Of a DNA stretch of 64,000 bases, positions 1 through 9,647 are shown piece by piece. The DNA is taken from contig JAPUJT010000132.1 of NCBI GenBank assembly GCA_027296055.1, forward strand, positions 1-64,000. Direction: 5' to 3'. The position numbers and the translations under genes are program-made. The notes beneath the pieces are model-generated. The model was not told the origin of the DNA. It was given only the letters and a program-made list of their open reading frames with translations, and searched no databases. Positions within the stretch are counted from its first letter, which is position 1; each line of letters opens with the position of its first letter. The DNA is from Planctomycetota bacterium (GTDB taxonomy: Bacteria; Planctomycetota; JAPUJT01).

Positions 1-379
1 CTCCTTCCCCGTGGAGCGCCAGGGCCAGATTGGCCGCCACGGTCGATTTACCCACGCCACCCTTCCCGGAGGCGACGGCGACGACATTCTTCACTTCGGG
101 CAGAACATGGCCCTCGCCGAATGCCCTGCCGCGGACGTTCGCCTTGAGAGAGACCGAGACGGAATCGACGCCGGAAAGCGCCTGAACTCGCTCGATGCAC
201 TCCGAACGGAGGCTCTCCTTCACGGGACAGGCGGGCGTGGTCAACTCCAGATCGAAGGCGACCTGGGGACCGCAGATGTTAATGTTCTTGATGAATCCGA
301 GCGAGACGATGTCCTTGTGGAGATCGGGGTCCTCCACATGGCGAAGGGCGTCGAGAATCGCGTCTTCTGTGACCGGCAT
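1..379 (-). CDS. Mrp/ApbC (NBP35-like) Fe-S cluster carrier ATPase, N-terminal part
   Basis: This is the first 126 codons of a gene that runs off the left edge. The start ATG is at 377-379, with a weak AAAGG about 10 nt upstream. The first 90 or so residues form a MIP18/DUF59-like domain (DAILDALRHVEDPDL, then the LTTPACP motif). A deviant Walker A motif, SGKGGVGKST, follows and is typical of Mrp/NBP35 scaffold ATPases, which bind and deliver 4Fe-4S clusters in the cytoplasm. The gene starts 25 bp after ispH on the same strand, so the two are probably co-transcribed; IspH is itself a 4Fe-4S enzyme. The family is clear. The C-terminal CxxC motif lies outside the window. Confidence 0.93.
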   Translation of the reverse strand, partial: MPVTEDAILDALRHVEDPDLHKDIVSLGFIKNINICGPQVAFDLELTTPACPVKESLRSECIERVQALSGVDSVSVSLKANVRGRAFGEGHVLPEVKNVVAVASGKGGVGKSTVAANLALALHGEG

Positions 380-404
380 CTTTGCGGAGCCTTTCGTAGG
401 GGGG

Positions 405-1346
405 TCAGCGCGAGGCCTGGGCCAAGCTGTCGAGCTCCTGCGGCAGGGAGAAGTTCACTTCCTCCTTCACCACCTCCACGTCTTCGATCTCGGCCCCTCT
501 CTGCTTGAGGTAGTCGACCACCTCCTGCACCAGATACTCCGGCGCGGAAGCGCCAGCGGTGATACCGACCACATCCACACCCTCGAACCACTCGGGCAGG
601 ATCTCCTGAGCCCCATCGATCAGGTGAGCGCGTGCCCCGTGGTACTGGGCCACCTCGCAGAGACGAACCGAGTTGGAGCTGTTCTTCGAGCCGATCACGA
701 GGAGGGTCTGCATCCCCCTCTTCATGAGAACCTTGACCGCGTCCTGCCGGTTCTGGGTGGCGTAGCAGATATCGTCCTTGGATGGGGTAACCATCCCCGG
801 GAACCGGTTCTTGAGGGCGTTCATGATGTCCAGCGTTTCGTCCACCGACAACGTCGTCTGTGTGAGGCAGACGACCTTCGCCGGATCGGGCACTTCCAGC
901 GCAGCCACCTCCTCGACCGACCCGATCACCTGGATATGGTCCGGCGCCTCCCCGGTGGTCCCCTCTACCTCGTCGTGATCCTTGTGTCCGATCAGGACGA
1001 TCGCATACCCCTGCTCGACGTATCGATGGACCTCGAGATGAACCTTCGTGACCAGGGGACAGGTGGCGTCAATGACGTCCAGTTTACGCTCCTGACCCTT
1101 CCTCCTCACGTCGGGCGAAACCCCGTGGGCGCTGAAGACGACGAGGCTCCCGGAAGGCACCTCGTCGAGGGAATCGATGAAGACGACCCCGCGAGCCTCG
1201 AACCGACTCACGACGGATCGGTTGTGAACAATCTCCTTCCTCACGTAGATCGGAGGCGGAAACTTCTTCAAGGCGATCTCCACCGTGTCGATGGCGCGGA
1301 CCACTCCCGCACAGAAACCACGAGGCGACACGAGGAGCGCTTTCAT
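405..1346 (-). CDS. ispH: 4-hydroxy-3-methylbut-2-enyl diphosphate reductase
   Basis: IspH (LytB) is the last enzyme of the MEP pathway and reduces HMBPP to IPP and DMAPP with a 4Fe-4S cluster. The 313-aa length is normal. The three cluster cysteines are present as C12 (GFCAGV), C96 (DATCPLVTK) and C194 (DDICYATQNRQ). The substrate-pocket residues H41, H74 and E126 (HDEVEGT) and the SKNSSNS motif are also present. The ATG at 1344-1346 is chosen over an in-frame start 30 bp upstream because GGGAG lies about 10 nt before it and because family members begin with MKALL-like residues. The mrp-like gene follows directly downstream. Confidence 0.97.
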   Translation of the reverse strand: MKALLVSPRGFCAGVVRAIDTVEIALKKFPPPIYVRKEIVHNRSVVSRFEARGVVFIDSLDEVPSGSLVVFSAHGVSPDVRRKGQERKLDVIDATCPLVTKVHLEVHRYVEQGYAIVLIGHKDHDEVEGTTGEAPDHIQVIGSVEEVAALEVPDPAKVVCLTQTTLSVDETLDIMNALKNRFPGMVTPSKDDICYATQNRQDAVKVLMKRGMQTLLVIGSKNSSNSVRLCEVAQYHGARAHLIDGAQEILPEWFEGVDVVGITAGASAPEYLVQEVVDYLKQRGAEIEDVEVVKEEVNFSLPQELDSLAQASR

Positions 1347-1468
1347 AAGTATTTCTCTCCCAACGCGTCCCGACAAGCTTCGGGACCGAAGTCATCGTAC
1401 CGGAAGAGCACGAGATTTCAAGGTGAAGAGTGCGGGCCGAGTGCAGTGCCCACCGGAAATCCGACGAC

Positions 1469-4400
1469 CTACTTCCGGGTCAGGCGCACTTCATCGAACC
1501 AGACGGTCCCGCCCGAGCCCACGATGACGCAACCGATGTAGGCGACTCGTCGCTTCCGTGGATAAAACTTGGTATTGAAGCCGAGCCAGCGAGTCGTGCC
1601 CGCCTTCATCGGCTCCGTGCGAGCCAGGTGACCGCCGAACGGGTCCTGCAGGAACAAGCAGATATAGGCCTCGCAGTCCTTGCCGGAGAGATCTTCCGAC
1701 TTCATGGCTCCGCTCAGAATGTACTCGGCTCCCGGTTCGAGGATGATTCTCTGGATCAGGGCGCCGCGCGTGGAGCCGTTCGCTGTCAGCGAGAGACATC
1801 GCGCTCCCTTCAACGCCGACTCCGTGTCCCACGTCCACTTCATGCTGCCCCGGGGCTCCACCGGTCCCTTGATCCAGGGGCCCGGTCTCCTCCCTCCATC
1901 CTCGAACGAGGGGTTGTGGACGGGAGGCCGCCGGTCGAGAGCCTCCGCCCTGATCTTCGTCCCTTCGGGGTCCTCCGGACCCGCCGTCCGGAGCCGGAGG
2001 CCGCGAGGAGTCTTTCCTTCGTAGTTGGCGATCGAGAGGAAAAAGCCCTTGCTCCCTTTCGGCTGGACCGCAACCGCCTCGAGCAGATTCTCGCCCTTCT
2101 GGAAGGTGACAGGGATCACGGATTGCGCCCAACTCTCCAGGCGATAATCATCATGGCGGGGCTGGCTCATCTGGGGGGAGGCGCGGATGCGGCTGAGGGC
2201 CTGACCGTTCAGGAGGAGATCCAGCTGCACGTCCGATCCACATACAAGGAGGGCGTCCATCCGCCTGGCCGATTCGATCCGATGGAAAAGACGGTAGCCC
2301 ACGCTCTTTCGCTCGGGAGGCCCCGCCGGAAGATTGACGAAATCCTCACGCCACGCCAGGTACCTCCAGGGCGGAGGCTCCGGCGCCTTTGCCGGATCCC
2401 GATCTAGCAGCAGAGGGATCGGTCCCTGGATCCACCACTGTCGCATCTGGAAACCCGCAATATATTTCGGAATCGCCCCTTTCTTTCTGAATTCCTGCTG
2501 CTTCAGGGTGAACCAGGCCCTCCAGATCCTTTCATCCAGCACCGGCCACCCGAAGGCGCGAAAGATCCAGGCCATGTTCTGAAGGTCGCCGGCGGCAAAC
2601 GAGTACTGCGCGGCGATCCTCTCGATGACGGAGAGGCCCGCCTGCTTCAGGACCGGCTCCGCCCCCACTCTTACATCAAACATCTTCTTGTGGACGTCGG
2701 GTCCGTAGAGAAGACCGATCGCGGCAAAGACGTTCCGGGACGGCTTCCACGGGGTCGCCGGGTCAGGCAGTGGCCGGTTCAGGTAGTCGAAGACGCGCCG
2801 CATGGTCCCGCCGTTCACCATCCGGTAGCCGGTCTCGCCAAAGAGCTCGTCATCGATCCCGCACGGGGCCATGAACATGTATGGATCGTGACCGAAGCCG
2901 AGGTTGTGACCGAACTCGTGGCGATAGGCTCCCGGGAGGGAGTCGGTGCGCGCGGCGAATCGGATCAGTTCGCTCAGATCGAGCTGGATCGTCCCCCCTC
3001 CCCCCAACCCACCAACCTCAGGAGGGAGGAACACGACGAATCGGTTCGACATCCGCCGGATGCCCGTCGGCAATCCCATCACCCGGCGGGAGCCGGTCAG
3101 GCTCCTCCGGCTGATCTCCAGGTAGGGTTCCGCATGACCTTCCAGAGCCGCCGGGGCCACGACCTCGGCGCTCTGAGCCTGGAACTTTTGGAACGGCATG
3201 GCCTTCGCGACCCACTTCATCTCCTTTTCGCCTAATCGGAGCGTGGCCGCCACGGTCACCTGACCGATGTCCACGTCGTCCATCCCCGCGGGGTACTGGT
3301 ATTTGAGGCGAGAGATCGGCTCCTCGAAGAGGAGCTGTCCCCTGTGGGCCGCCTTGACCATTCCCTCACCCCTCAGCGACTGCACGACACGGCCTACCGG
3401 ATCTCGAAGGGCGAGCCAGACCTGCAGGCCGTCCGAGTGGATAAGGTAAGGCTCCAGGGTCAGGGGGAGGCGCGGCGTGAGATCCAGTTCGTCCCCTGCG
3501 ACGATGTCGACACGGTGGGGGGCAAAGCGAATCTCTTCCCCCGACTCCATCGAAAACGATGCCTCGGTCCGCACCGAGCCTGCCGGCACTCGCAGAAGCG
3601 TCTCTCCAGCGACATCGATCGAAATCTCGACACGGATGGCGTCTGGGAGACTGATCGATGCACGTATCTCGGCTGTCCCCGGGGGGGCCTTCTTCCGATC
3701 CCACCGGATCATGCCGCTCGATTTCGGATCCTCCACGATCCGGATCACCTCCCCGGTGTTCTTGACCGTCTTGCTGTGTAGGGCGCCAGGGAGGATCCCA
3801 GGCCGCCGGAAGGCGCCTATCTCGTAGATCACCCCGGGGCTCCCCAGGATCTCCACCCCGCCTTGCTCCACACGCCGGTCGAGCTCGAGCAGGAAGGATC
3901 CCCTGCTGCGCCGCGAGACGTCCTGATAGGAGAGAGGTCCGGCGAACTCCATGGGGGTGAGCCAGACGCGGTCCACGCCGATCGGGACCCCTTCCTCATT
4001 CTCGAAGATGAGGCGGGTCGTCCCCTCCGGCGCCAGCGCGGCCTCCGTCCCCTTCTGGATCGTCTCGGTCGCCAGAAGGCAGAGGACGCGGCTGGGAGGG
4101 ATGGTCGTCGATTCGGGATCGATGCGTGGAGGTGGGAAGACTTTTCGGGCCAGGATCGTCCAGTCACCCGCCAGCAAGCGACCCTCCCATCGACCTTTCG
4201 CTCCCGTTTCCACCCTCTCCATCCAGCCAGTCTTCTTGTGGATCAGCGTGAGCTGGGCGTCCTCCACCGGATTGCCCTTCTCGTCTCGAACGGCAATCGC
4301 GACGTCGTGCATCCGGAACCGACGACGAACCTTCTCCTCCTGGTTCAGCTCGAGGGCTATCAGCCTCGCCTCCATACGACTGCCCATCCGCCCCTTCTGG

Positions 4401-4852
4401 GGATAGGGAGCCGTGACCGTCGCCAGGGTGGTACGGCGGGATGCGATCAGATCGAACTGGATCTCCTTCTTCCCGGGGCGGTCCTTGATCACGAAGAACC
4501 GCCGCGCCTTCGTTCCCGGAGCGACCTCGATCCTGTGCTTCTTGGTCTTGCCGGTCTCCGGAGAGACGAGGCTCGCATCGATCTCGCTTTCCCCAGGATT
4601 CGACACCTCGACGCCGACTACTCGGTACCTCGACTTGCTCGGCGAGAGTAGCTCCAAGCGCGGCTCCCCGGTTCCCTCCGTGGAGATGTCGCTGTGGTCC
4701 TTCATGTGGAATTCGTAACCGATGAGGCGGGGGTGTCGAGGCCATGCATCCGGGATGATCCGGAGGGACGGGGCCTCACCTCCGGCGGGGGAGACGAGCA
4801 TCGCCGCCAGGACCATGCTCCCGGGGATCAGCCATCGAATCGTGAAGCCCAT
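1469..4852 (-). CDS. Large secreted metzincin-like zinc metalloprotease
   Basis: This 1127-aa protein starts with a signal peptide (residues 1 to about 25) and an AGGAGGG Shine-Dalgarno site. Residues about 30-600 look like several beta-sandwich regions of carboxypeptidase-regulatory or invasin type, but I cannot assign them to a family. HEFGHNLGFGHD at about 645-656 matches the metzincin zinc site HExxHxxGxxHD. The sequence GYRMVNGG downstream could be the Met-turn. After a helical region there is a C-terminal module with HNPSFEDGG and WFDEVRL, the pattern of a jelly-roll carbohydrate-binding domain. An extracytoplasmic protease that binds polysaccharide or the cell surface is likely. I cannot name its substrate or MEROPS family. 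The next gene upstream encodes an unrelated membrane protein. Confidence 0.8.
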   Translation of the reverse strand: MGFTIRWLIPGSMVLAAMLVSPAGGEAPSLRIIPDAWPRHPRLIGYEFHMKDHSDISTEGTGEPRLELLSPSKSRYRVVGVEVSNPGESEIDASLVSPETGKTKKHRIEVAPGTKARRFFVIKDRPGKKEIQFDLIASRRTTLATVTAPYPQKGRMGSRMEARLIALELNQEEKVRRRFRMHDVAIAVRDEKGNPVEDAQLTLIHKKTGWMERVETGAKGRWEGRLLAGDWTILARKVFPPPRIDPESTTIPPSRVLCLLATETIQKGTEAALAPEGTTRLIFENEEGVPIGVDRVWLTPMEFAGPLSYQDVSRRSRGSFLLELDRRVEQGGVEILGSPGVIYEIGAFRRPGILPGALHSKTVKNTGEVIRIVEDPKSSGMIRWDRKKAPPGTAEIRASISLPDAIRVEISIDVAGETLLRVPAGSVRTEASFSMESGEEIRFAPHRVDIVAGDELDLTPRLPLTLEPYLIHSDGLQVWLALRDPVGRVVQSLRGEGMVKAAHRGQLLFEEPISRLKYQYPAGMDDVDIGQVTVAATLRLGEKEMKWVAKAMPFQKFQAQSAEVVAPAALEGHAEPYLEISRRSLTGSRRVMGLPTGIRRMSNRFVVFLPPEVGGLGGGGTIQLDLSELIRFAARTDSLPGAYRHEFGHNLGFGHDPYMFMAPCGIDDELFGETGYRMVNGGTMRRVFDYLNRPLPDPATPWKPSRNVFAAIGLLYGPDVHKKMFDVRVGAEPVLKQAGLSVIERIAAQYSFAAGDLQNMAWIFRAFGWPVLDERIWRAWFTLKQQEFRKKGAIPKYIAGFQMRQWWIQGPIPLLLDRDPAKAPEPPPWRYLAWREDFVNLPAGPPERKSVGYRLFHRIESARRMDALLVCGSDVQLDLLLNGQALSRIRASPQMSQPRHDDYRLESWAQSVIPVTFQKGENLLEAVAVQPKGSKGFFLSIANYEGKTPRGLRLRTAGPEDPEGTKIRAEALDRRPPVHNPSFEDGGRRPGPWIKGPVEPRGSMKWTWDTESALKGARCLSLTANGSTRGALIQRIILEPGAEYILSGAMKSEDLSGKDCEAYICLFLQDPFGGHLARTEPMKAGTTRWLGFNTKFYPRKRRVAYIGCVIVGSGGTVWFDEVRLTRK

Positions 4853-4915
4853 AGGACCCTCCTGTGTCCAGAGGAAGGGATCCTAGGGGAGGCCAGGGTG
4901 AGTGTCAACGTTGGA

Positions 4916-4929
4916 GGGACTGTCACCTT
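4916..4929. repeat. REP-like short element, family B, second occurrence
   Basis: GGGACTGTCACCTT is the exact reverse complement of the core at 21413-21426. It is intergenic, just downstream of the LMF1-like gene stop. Confidence 0.45.
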
Positions 4930-4933
4930 CTCT

Positions 4934-6721
4934 CTAGTAGCGAGGAGGGACCGCCGATCCGCATCGATAGATCTCGTCGAATTCGATGACGAGCTTCCGG
5001 TCCCAGTACCGACCGGTCTCCTCCAGGGTGGCGGAGTCCGTCATCCGGTAGTCGTAGAGCCGAACGCGAACGCGATCCGGTGGGCCTTCCGGGAACGGAT
5101 CCTCCTCGAAGAGGGCCAGTACCGGACTGTCCCTCTCGCACAGTCGCATCACGAGGTTGTTGAAGTACTCCCGCCTCCCCGGATCACCTGGAAAGGCGAA
5201 GAACCACAGCTGGAAATCGACCCGGGGCTGGTGGGGGGCCACGAACCCAGGGACTCGCTCCGGATCGCCCGGCTTGTACCGGAACCGATAGGGCCGCCAC
5301 TCGATCCCATCCCGGGAACCGGCGATCTCCACCTCGAGCCTTCGATGAGTGATGTCGGCGAAGAGGTGGTAGGCGTTGGCGACCCGGTAAGGTTGAAGGA
5401 CCCACCCCACCCTCATCATCCATTCCGGCAGAGGCTTGCGCGCCAGGGCGATCCAGCCGGTGGAGAAGGACTGGATGAGGATGAGACTGGCGAGGCCCCA
5501 TCGAACTGCCCAGACGATCCAGCCCCTCACGGCTGGCCTCGAGAGTCTTCGCTCCACCGACGTTCGACTCGGCAGCCAGCTGCGCAACCTGGCGATGTGG
5601 CCGTCGTCCAGCAGACACAGGCCCAGGATCGCGGAAAGCGGGTTGAAAAACCCGTACCCCGCCGTGAGGAATATCGACATCTGAAAACCCATCAAGACGA
5701 CAAAGACGTACGACCGGATCCACCGGGGAGCGAACAGGGCGAAGGGAAGGATCAGCTCGACCGCGATCGACAGGGCAGTCGAGAGATGTTGGATCCACGT
5801 CGGCAGCTGGTGGGCGTACCATCCCAGGATCGTCGGAAGCGGGGCCGTTTCATGGTAGATCCCCATCGCCTCGAGAGAGACCCAGCTCGAATCCCTGGCG
5901 AGCAGCTTGCTCAGCCCCGATTCGAAGTAGAGTCGAAAGAAGAGCCATCCCAGGAGAAAGATCGACAGGGCGGAGGGCGGCTTGCGCGCCTCGCCTCGCC
6001 TCCACCAGGGGCCCCAGTAATTGGGGAGAAACCAGGCGACGACCGACGCCTCCAGGATCAGGTTGTCCCACTGAAAGGAAAAGAAGTCCCTGCCGGCGGT
6101 GACGTAGGAGAGGTAGAGCGCCCAGAGAAGGATCAGGACCGGCCGCGTCCCGATGCCGAGGATGAGCAGGAAGGAAAGGACCACCCCGACCCACGCCCAT
6201 GCGATCAGCGCCGTATCACCGGCTCCGGCCCAGAAGATCGTGGGGAACATCAAGTACGACCCGCTCCCCATGAAGTCGTGGACTCTCGGGAGAACGGCGC
6301 GGACCGGAAGCAGTCCGCCCTCTCCGATGAGCAGGCGCACCTGAACGGCGAGAGACAGGAAGGCTATCAGGTAGATGGAGCCGAGGAGGGAGATAAAGAG
6401 CCGAGCAACGTCCGCCTTGCCGTCGGGGCGGAAACGGATCAGCGACAGATCGATCTTTGGAGGCGCCGGCTTCTCCGCGTGACGCTCATCGGCATCCGGA
6501 TTGGGGGCTTGATTCTCGATCGAATCCGTCTCCCCGGTGAAGGTCGGGATCTCGCACGCTCGTGGATCGGACGTGATCGTACCAGCTGCGAGAGGTATCG
6601 ACCACCCACGCCTCGCGGAAGCCCGTATCCGCTTGTGATTCGCTTCCCATCCACTTATAGTCGCAGCAGATCCGCTACGCATCCTCAGGGTTGTCCCCGG
6701 ACCCGGACCGGGTAGGGACAC
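4934..6721 (-). CDS. Lipase maturation factor (LMF1)-like / HTTM-type multipass membrane protein
   Basis: The protein (595 aa from the most upstream start) has a long charged N-terminus, then about seven or eight hydrophobic segments between residues 95 and 420, then a soluble C-terminal domain. The block DFFSFQWDNLILEA, the W-rich stretch after it and FRLYFESGLSKLL are hallmarks of the LMF1/HTTM family. Eukaryotic members mature lipases in the ER, while vitamin-K-dependent carboxylase-like members share the fold. The role of bacterial copies is unknown. The start is uncertain. The outermost ATG (6721) lies only 30 bp from the divergent FKBP start, and an internal ATG at 6680-6682 is as good. 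The first 80 or so residues are not typical of the family. Confidence 0.82.
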   Translation of the reverse strand: MSLPGPGPGTTLRMRSGSAATISGWEANHKRIRASARRGWSIPLAAGTITSDPRACEIPTFTGETDSIENQAPNPDADERHAEKPAPPKIDLSLIRFRPDGKADVARLFISLLGSIYLIAFLSLAVQVRLLIGEGGLLPVRAVLPRVHDFMGSGSYLMFPTIFWAGAGDTALIAWAWVGVVLSFLLILGIGTRPVLILLWALYLSYVTAGRDFFSFQWDNLILEASVVAWFLPNYWGPWWRRGEARKPPSALSIFLLGWLFFRLYFESGLSKLLARDSSWVSLEAMGIYHETAPLPTILGWYAHQLPTWIQHLSTALSIAVELILPFALFAPRWIRSYVFVVLMGFQMSIFLTAGYGFFNPLSAILGLCLLDDGHIARLRSWLPSRTSVERRLSRPAVRGWIVWAVRWGLASLILIQSFSTGWIALARKPLPEWMMRVGWVLQPYRVANAYHLFADITHRRLEVEIAGSRDGIEWRPYRFRYKPGDPERVPGFVAPHQPRVDFQLWFFAFPGDPGRREYFNNLVMRLCERDSPVLALFEEDPFPEGPPDRVRVRLYDYRMTDSATLEETGRYWDRKLVIEFDEIYRCGSAVPPRY

Positions 6722-6751
6722 AAAGAGTCACAGCGAGGAGGGAAGGCCCGT

Positions 6752-7180
6752 ATGGAGTGTGCCAAGTCCGGCGACACGGTGAAGGTCCACTTCAAGGGCA
6801 AGCTCGACGACGGGACCGTCTTCGATTCATCCGTCGACCGGGATCCCCTCCAGTTCACGATCGGAAGGGGAGAGGTGATTCCTGGATTCGATGAGGCCGT
6901 CGATGGAATGTCGGCAGGGGCCTCCAAGACGATAGAGATTCCGGCCGAGAGGGCCTATGGTCCCTGGCGGAAAGAGATGGTGATGGCCGTAGATCGAAGC
7001 AAGTTTCCGGACGACTTCGCTCCGGAGGTAGGAGTCCAGCTCCAGATCCCCCAGCCCGACGCGGAACCGATCTCTGTGACGGTCTCCGAGATCTCCAAGT
7101 CGTCCGTGACCCTGGACGCGAATCACCCCCTCGCCGGGAAGGACCTTACCTTCGAGATCGACCTCATCGAGATTCTCTGA
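6752..7180 (+). CDS. FKBP-type peptidyl-prolyl isomerase, SlyD-like
   Basis: A 142-aa cytosolic protein. Its FKBP half has the usual order VKVHFKGKLDDGTVFDSS, then IPGFDEAVDGM, then the AYGPW flap. The inserted IF (insert-in-flap) domain follows and replaces the classical flap loop, as in SlyD, and the protein ends with LTFEIDLIEIL. It lacks the His-rich metal-binding tail of E. coli SlyD. It should catalyse prolyl isomerisation and act as a folding helper. GAGGAGGGAAGG before the ATG is a strong ribosome-binding site. It is convergent with the repeat protein downstream, with only 20 bp between the stop codons and no visible terminator. Confidence 0.95.
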   Translation: MECAKSGDTVKVHFKGKLDDGTVFDSSVDRDPLQFTIGRGEVIPGFDEAVDGMSAGASKTIEIPAERAYGPWRKEMVMAVDRSKFPDDFAPEVGVQLQIPQPDAEPISVTVSEISKSSVTLDANHPLAGKDLTFEIDLIEIL

Positions 7181-7200
7181 GAGTCGCAGGGCCTCCCCGG

Positions 7201-9462
7201 TCACTTTCCCGCGGGCTTCGGTACGGGGCGCGGGTAGACTCTTCGGCGGAACCAGCCGAGGCTTCCCGCTGGCTCGGCCAGGTCACGGAAGATCCCGGCG
7301 TGGCGGCCCTCCGAGTCGGTCGGCGGGTGCTCGGGTCTTCGCTGTGAGGCGCCATCCTTGCGCGTAGGCGATGGGCCTTCTTCGCCCGACTTCGGATCTC
7401 TCTCCAGGTAGGTGTCCTTCCCCCCCGTGTCGAGAAACAGCCCCACCTGCACAGAATCACCCGTGTAGGCGCGGTCCACGGTAAGACGGAGATCCCTCTC
7501 CTTACGGAAGTCGGTCACGCCGAAACCCGTGCCTCCGGAATCGATCGTGTATCGGTCGTCTCCTCCCACATCGATGAAGAAGGCCTGGGACATGTTGATC
7601 GCGTATCCGAACCCGTCTCGGCCGTATCGGTAAGTGTCATCCCCTCCGCCGTCGAAGAGTAGGGCCACCGTGTAATCGTGGCCGAACGCCATGCCGGTGT
7701 GGGAATCTCCCAGTCCCTCGTATTTATCATCACCCTCCTCATCGATGAGAGCCCCGATGCAGAAGTGGGCCCCGGCGGCGAGCGAGAAGACGGAAGCGGT
7801 GTACCGGTCGTTCCCCGAGCCATCGTAGAGAAAGCCCATCCCGTACCAGTACCCGGATCCTGCAGACCAGTTCCCGGAGCGGTACGAATCGTCCCCATCG
7901 AGGTCGAGCAGCGTTCCGACGCCCCCGGCCCAGGAGTGCCCGTCGTTGAGGTCGCCGCGACGGCCCGCCCCCGCGCCCTGGGCATACGAGTAGTTCACCT
8001 TACCGCCGGAGTGGTAGTCCGGGCGATGACCCTTTGACGAATCCGGCTCGGCGACATAGGTGTCGTCTCCGGCGAGGTCGACGAGAGTCCCCACGCCGCC
8101 ACCCACGCCCCCGAACCCCTGCCCGCAGCTCAGGATCTGGTACCGATCGTCGCCGTCGACGTCGATCAGCACGCCGACTCCGAACTCCGACGCCCCCTGC
8201 CCCTCCACCTCGAGGACGTATTGATCGTCTCCCGACAGATCGGCGAGCAGGCCTGTCCCGAAGAAGCCGTACCCCTGAGAGGATCCTCTTGCCTCGTATC
8301 TGTCATCGCCGGACACATCGATCAGGACCCCCGTCCCGAACAGACCGCTGCCCTGAGAGGGAGTTCGCTCGTCGGAAGCGAGATACTTGTCGTTCCCTGA
8401 GAGATCCAGCGCCAACGAGACGCCGCGAAGCGGCGAATCGGTTGCGCCGGTGGAGCCGACGTACGTGTCGTTCCCGCCCAGATCGATCGCGAGGAGGACG
8501 CCCTTTTCTTCGTGTCGGTCATCCCCCGACCCCGTGAGGACGATCCGGCCCGCCGGTGTCAGGATATCGAGGCGCGGGCCACTCATGTCTGTCCCGGGCC
8601 TTAGAGACCAGAGCCTGAGGGAACGCTCCAGACGGCCGCCGGCCCAGACGACCTTGCGCGCCGATGTGATCAGGGAGGCCTCGTCGAGGTCTTTCGCCAC
8701 GTCGTCGATGGAAGGGTGATACTCCATCGCGTCGAACTGAGTCGCCCCCAGGTCTCGCAGCTCCCACGCAGCGAGAATGTCCTTGCCATTCACACGCCGA
8801 AAGGCGAGCCGGTGCCAGCGGAGGGCGTCGGCCAGGTCGAGGATCGCCTGTCCCACTATCCTCCTCAGCTCCGGATCGAGCGCCGAGGAGGCATCCTCGA
8901 CCTGCTTGCGGAGGAGTGGCCAGTCGGCCGGCTTGCTCAAGACGTGAATGTCGAAGGTCCGCCCCAGATCACGGTAGATCCTTTCCACGGCGAATGAGAT
9001 CGGGTCCCCCTCGGCCGGGACCTTCTCGTACAGATCCGCCTCGTAATCCCGGAAGCCAGACCGCCGCAGATCCCACCCCACGTAGAAGCAGGTGCGGAAG
9101 AGGCCATCGGGATTCTGCTCCGCGTACTCCGGCCGCAGGAAGTCTCGCGCCGCCTGACCCATCGTCCGCAGGAGATCGTCGATCCGGTCGGGGTGGGCGA
9201 ACAGATCCGGGAACAGCCGGTTCAGGTAGGGGATGTGCTTCGGGTCGGGATAACGAAGCCACGAGCCTCTCGGTGCGTAGCCGATAGCCTTCGCACCGAT
9301 CCCGGCATCCGCCAGGGCGGCCTCCAGCGGATCCGGCCGGCTCTCTCCCTCCTGGGCCAGCGCAGAAACGAACAGGAAGCAATAGCAGAGGCCAAGAAGG
9401 AGGCAGCCCAGCAGGAGCCATGGCGGGTGACGAAGGAATGAACGTGCGCTCGCTTGCATCAC
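7201..9462 (-). CDS. Secreted protein with 12 GDDxY repeats, function unknown
   Basis: This 753-aa protein has a signal peptide (hydrophobic residues about 13-36, cut near ALAQEG). A helical region follows to about residue 300. After that come 12 copies of a unit ending in LxDxxGDDxY (GGNDTY, SGNDKY, SGDDRY, SGDDQY, DGDDRY, AGDDTY, DGDDSY, SGNDRY, EGDDKY, GGDDTY, GGDDRY, GGKDTY), spaced about 25-40 residues apart with glycine-rich linkers. Regularly spaced Asp and Gly suggest a parallel beta-helix or beta-roll, possibly binding calcium, although the units differ from the RTX nonapeptide. I do not recognise a named family. The tail is basic and disordered. Two adjacent ATGs (9462 and 9459) are equivalent starts. 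Confidence 0.8.
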   Translation of the reverse strand: MMQASARSFLRHPPWLLLGCLLLGLCYCFLFVSALAQEGESRPDPLEAALADAGIGAKAIGYAPRGSWLRYPDPKHIPYLNRLFPDLFAHPDRIDDLLRTMGQAARDFLRPEYAEQNPDGLFRTCFYVGWDLRRSGFRDYEADLYEKVPAEGDPISFAVERIYRDLGRTFDIHVLSKPADWPLLRKQVEDASSALDPELRRIVGQAILDLADALRWHRLAFRRVNGKDILAAWELRDLGATQFDAMEYHPSIDDVAKDLDEASLITSARKVVWAGGRLERSLRLWSLRPGTDMSGPRLDILTPAGRIVLTGSGDDRHEEKGVLLAIDLGGNDTYVGSTGATDSPLRGVSLALDLSGNDKYLASDERTPSQGSGLFGTGVLIDVSGDDRYEARGSSQGYGFFGTGLLADLSGDDQYVLEVEGQGASEFGVGVLIDVDGDDRYQILSCGQGFGGVGGGVGTLVDLAGDDTYVAEPDSSKGHRPDYHSGGKVNYSYAQGAGAGRRGDLNDGHSWAGGVGTLLDLDGDDSYRSGNWSAGSGYWYGMGFLYDGSGNDRYTASVFSLAAGAHFCIGALIDEEGDDKYEGLGDSHTGMAFGHDYTVALLFDGGGDDTYRYGRDGFGYAINMSQAFFIDVGGDDRYTIDSGGTGFGVTDFRKERDLRLTVDRAYTGDSVQVGLFLDTGGKDTYLERDPKSGEEGPSPTRKDGASQRRPEHPPTDSEGRHAGIFRDLAEPAGSLGWFRRRVYPRPVPKPAGK

Positions 9463-9647
9463 GATGGTCCGTTCCGCTCTGCTACGGTGTGTCTTCTCCC
9501 GGATATCCGAATTCCCAGGCCCGGGAGTCTAGCAGCCACTCCGCTTCCGATCCAGAAGGGGTTTGACGGCCGCGCGTCCGACCGGGATAATGCTCTGCCA
9601 TCGAAGGCTGATCTGTCCATCCGTCCAAACGAGCGAGGACCCGTTCC

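Noticed and set aside
195-1541. A 448-residue open frame on the plus strand across ispH.
   Set aside because: It is antisense to a certain ispH gene, is Arg/Leu/His-rich without any domain, and has no ribosome-binding site.
4694-6715. A 673-residue plus-strand frame opposite the LMF1-like gene.
   Set aside because: Its composition (Arg, Asp, Pro, Gln) is that of a shadow frame; the minus strand carries recognisable membrane segments and family motifs.
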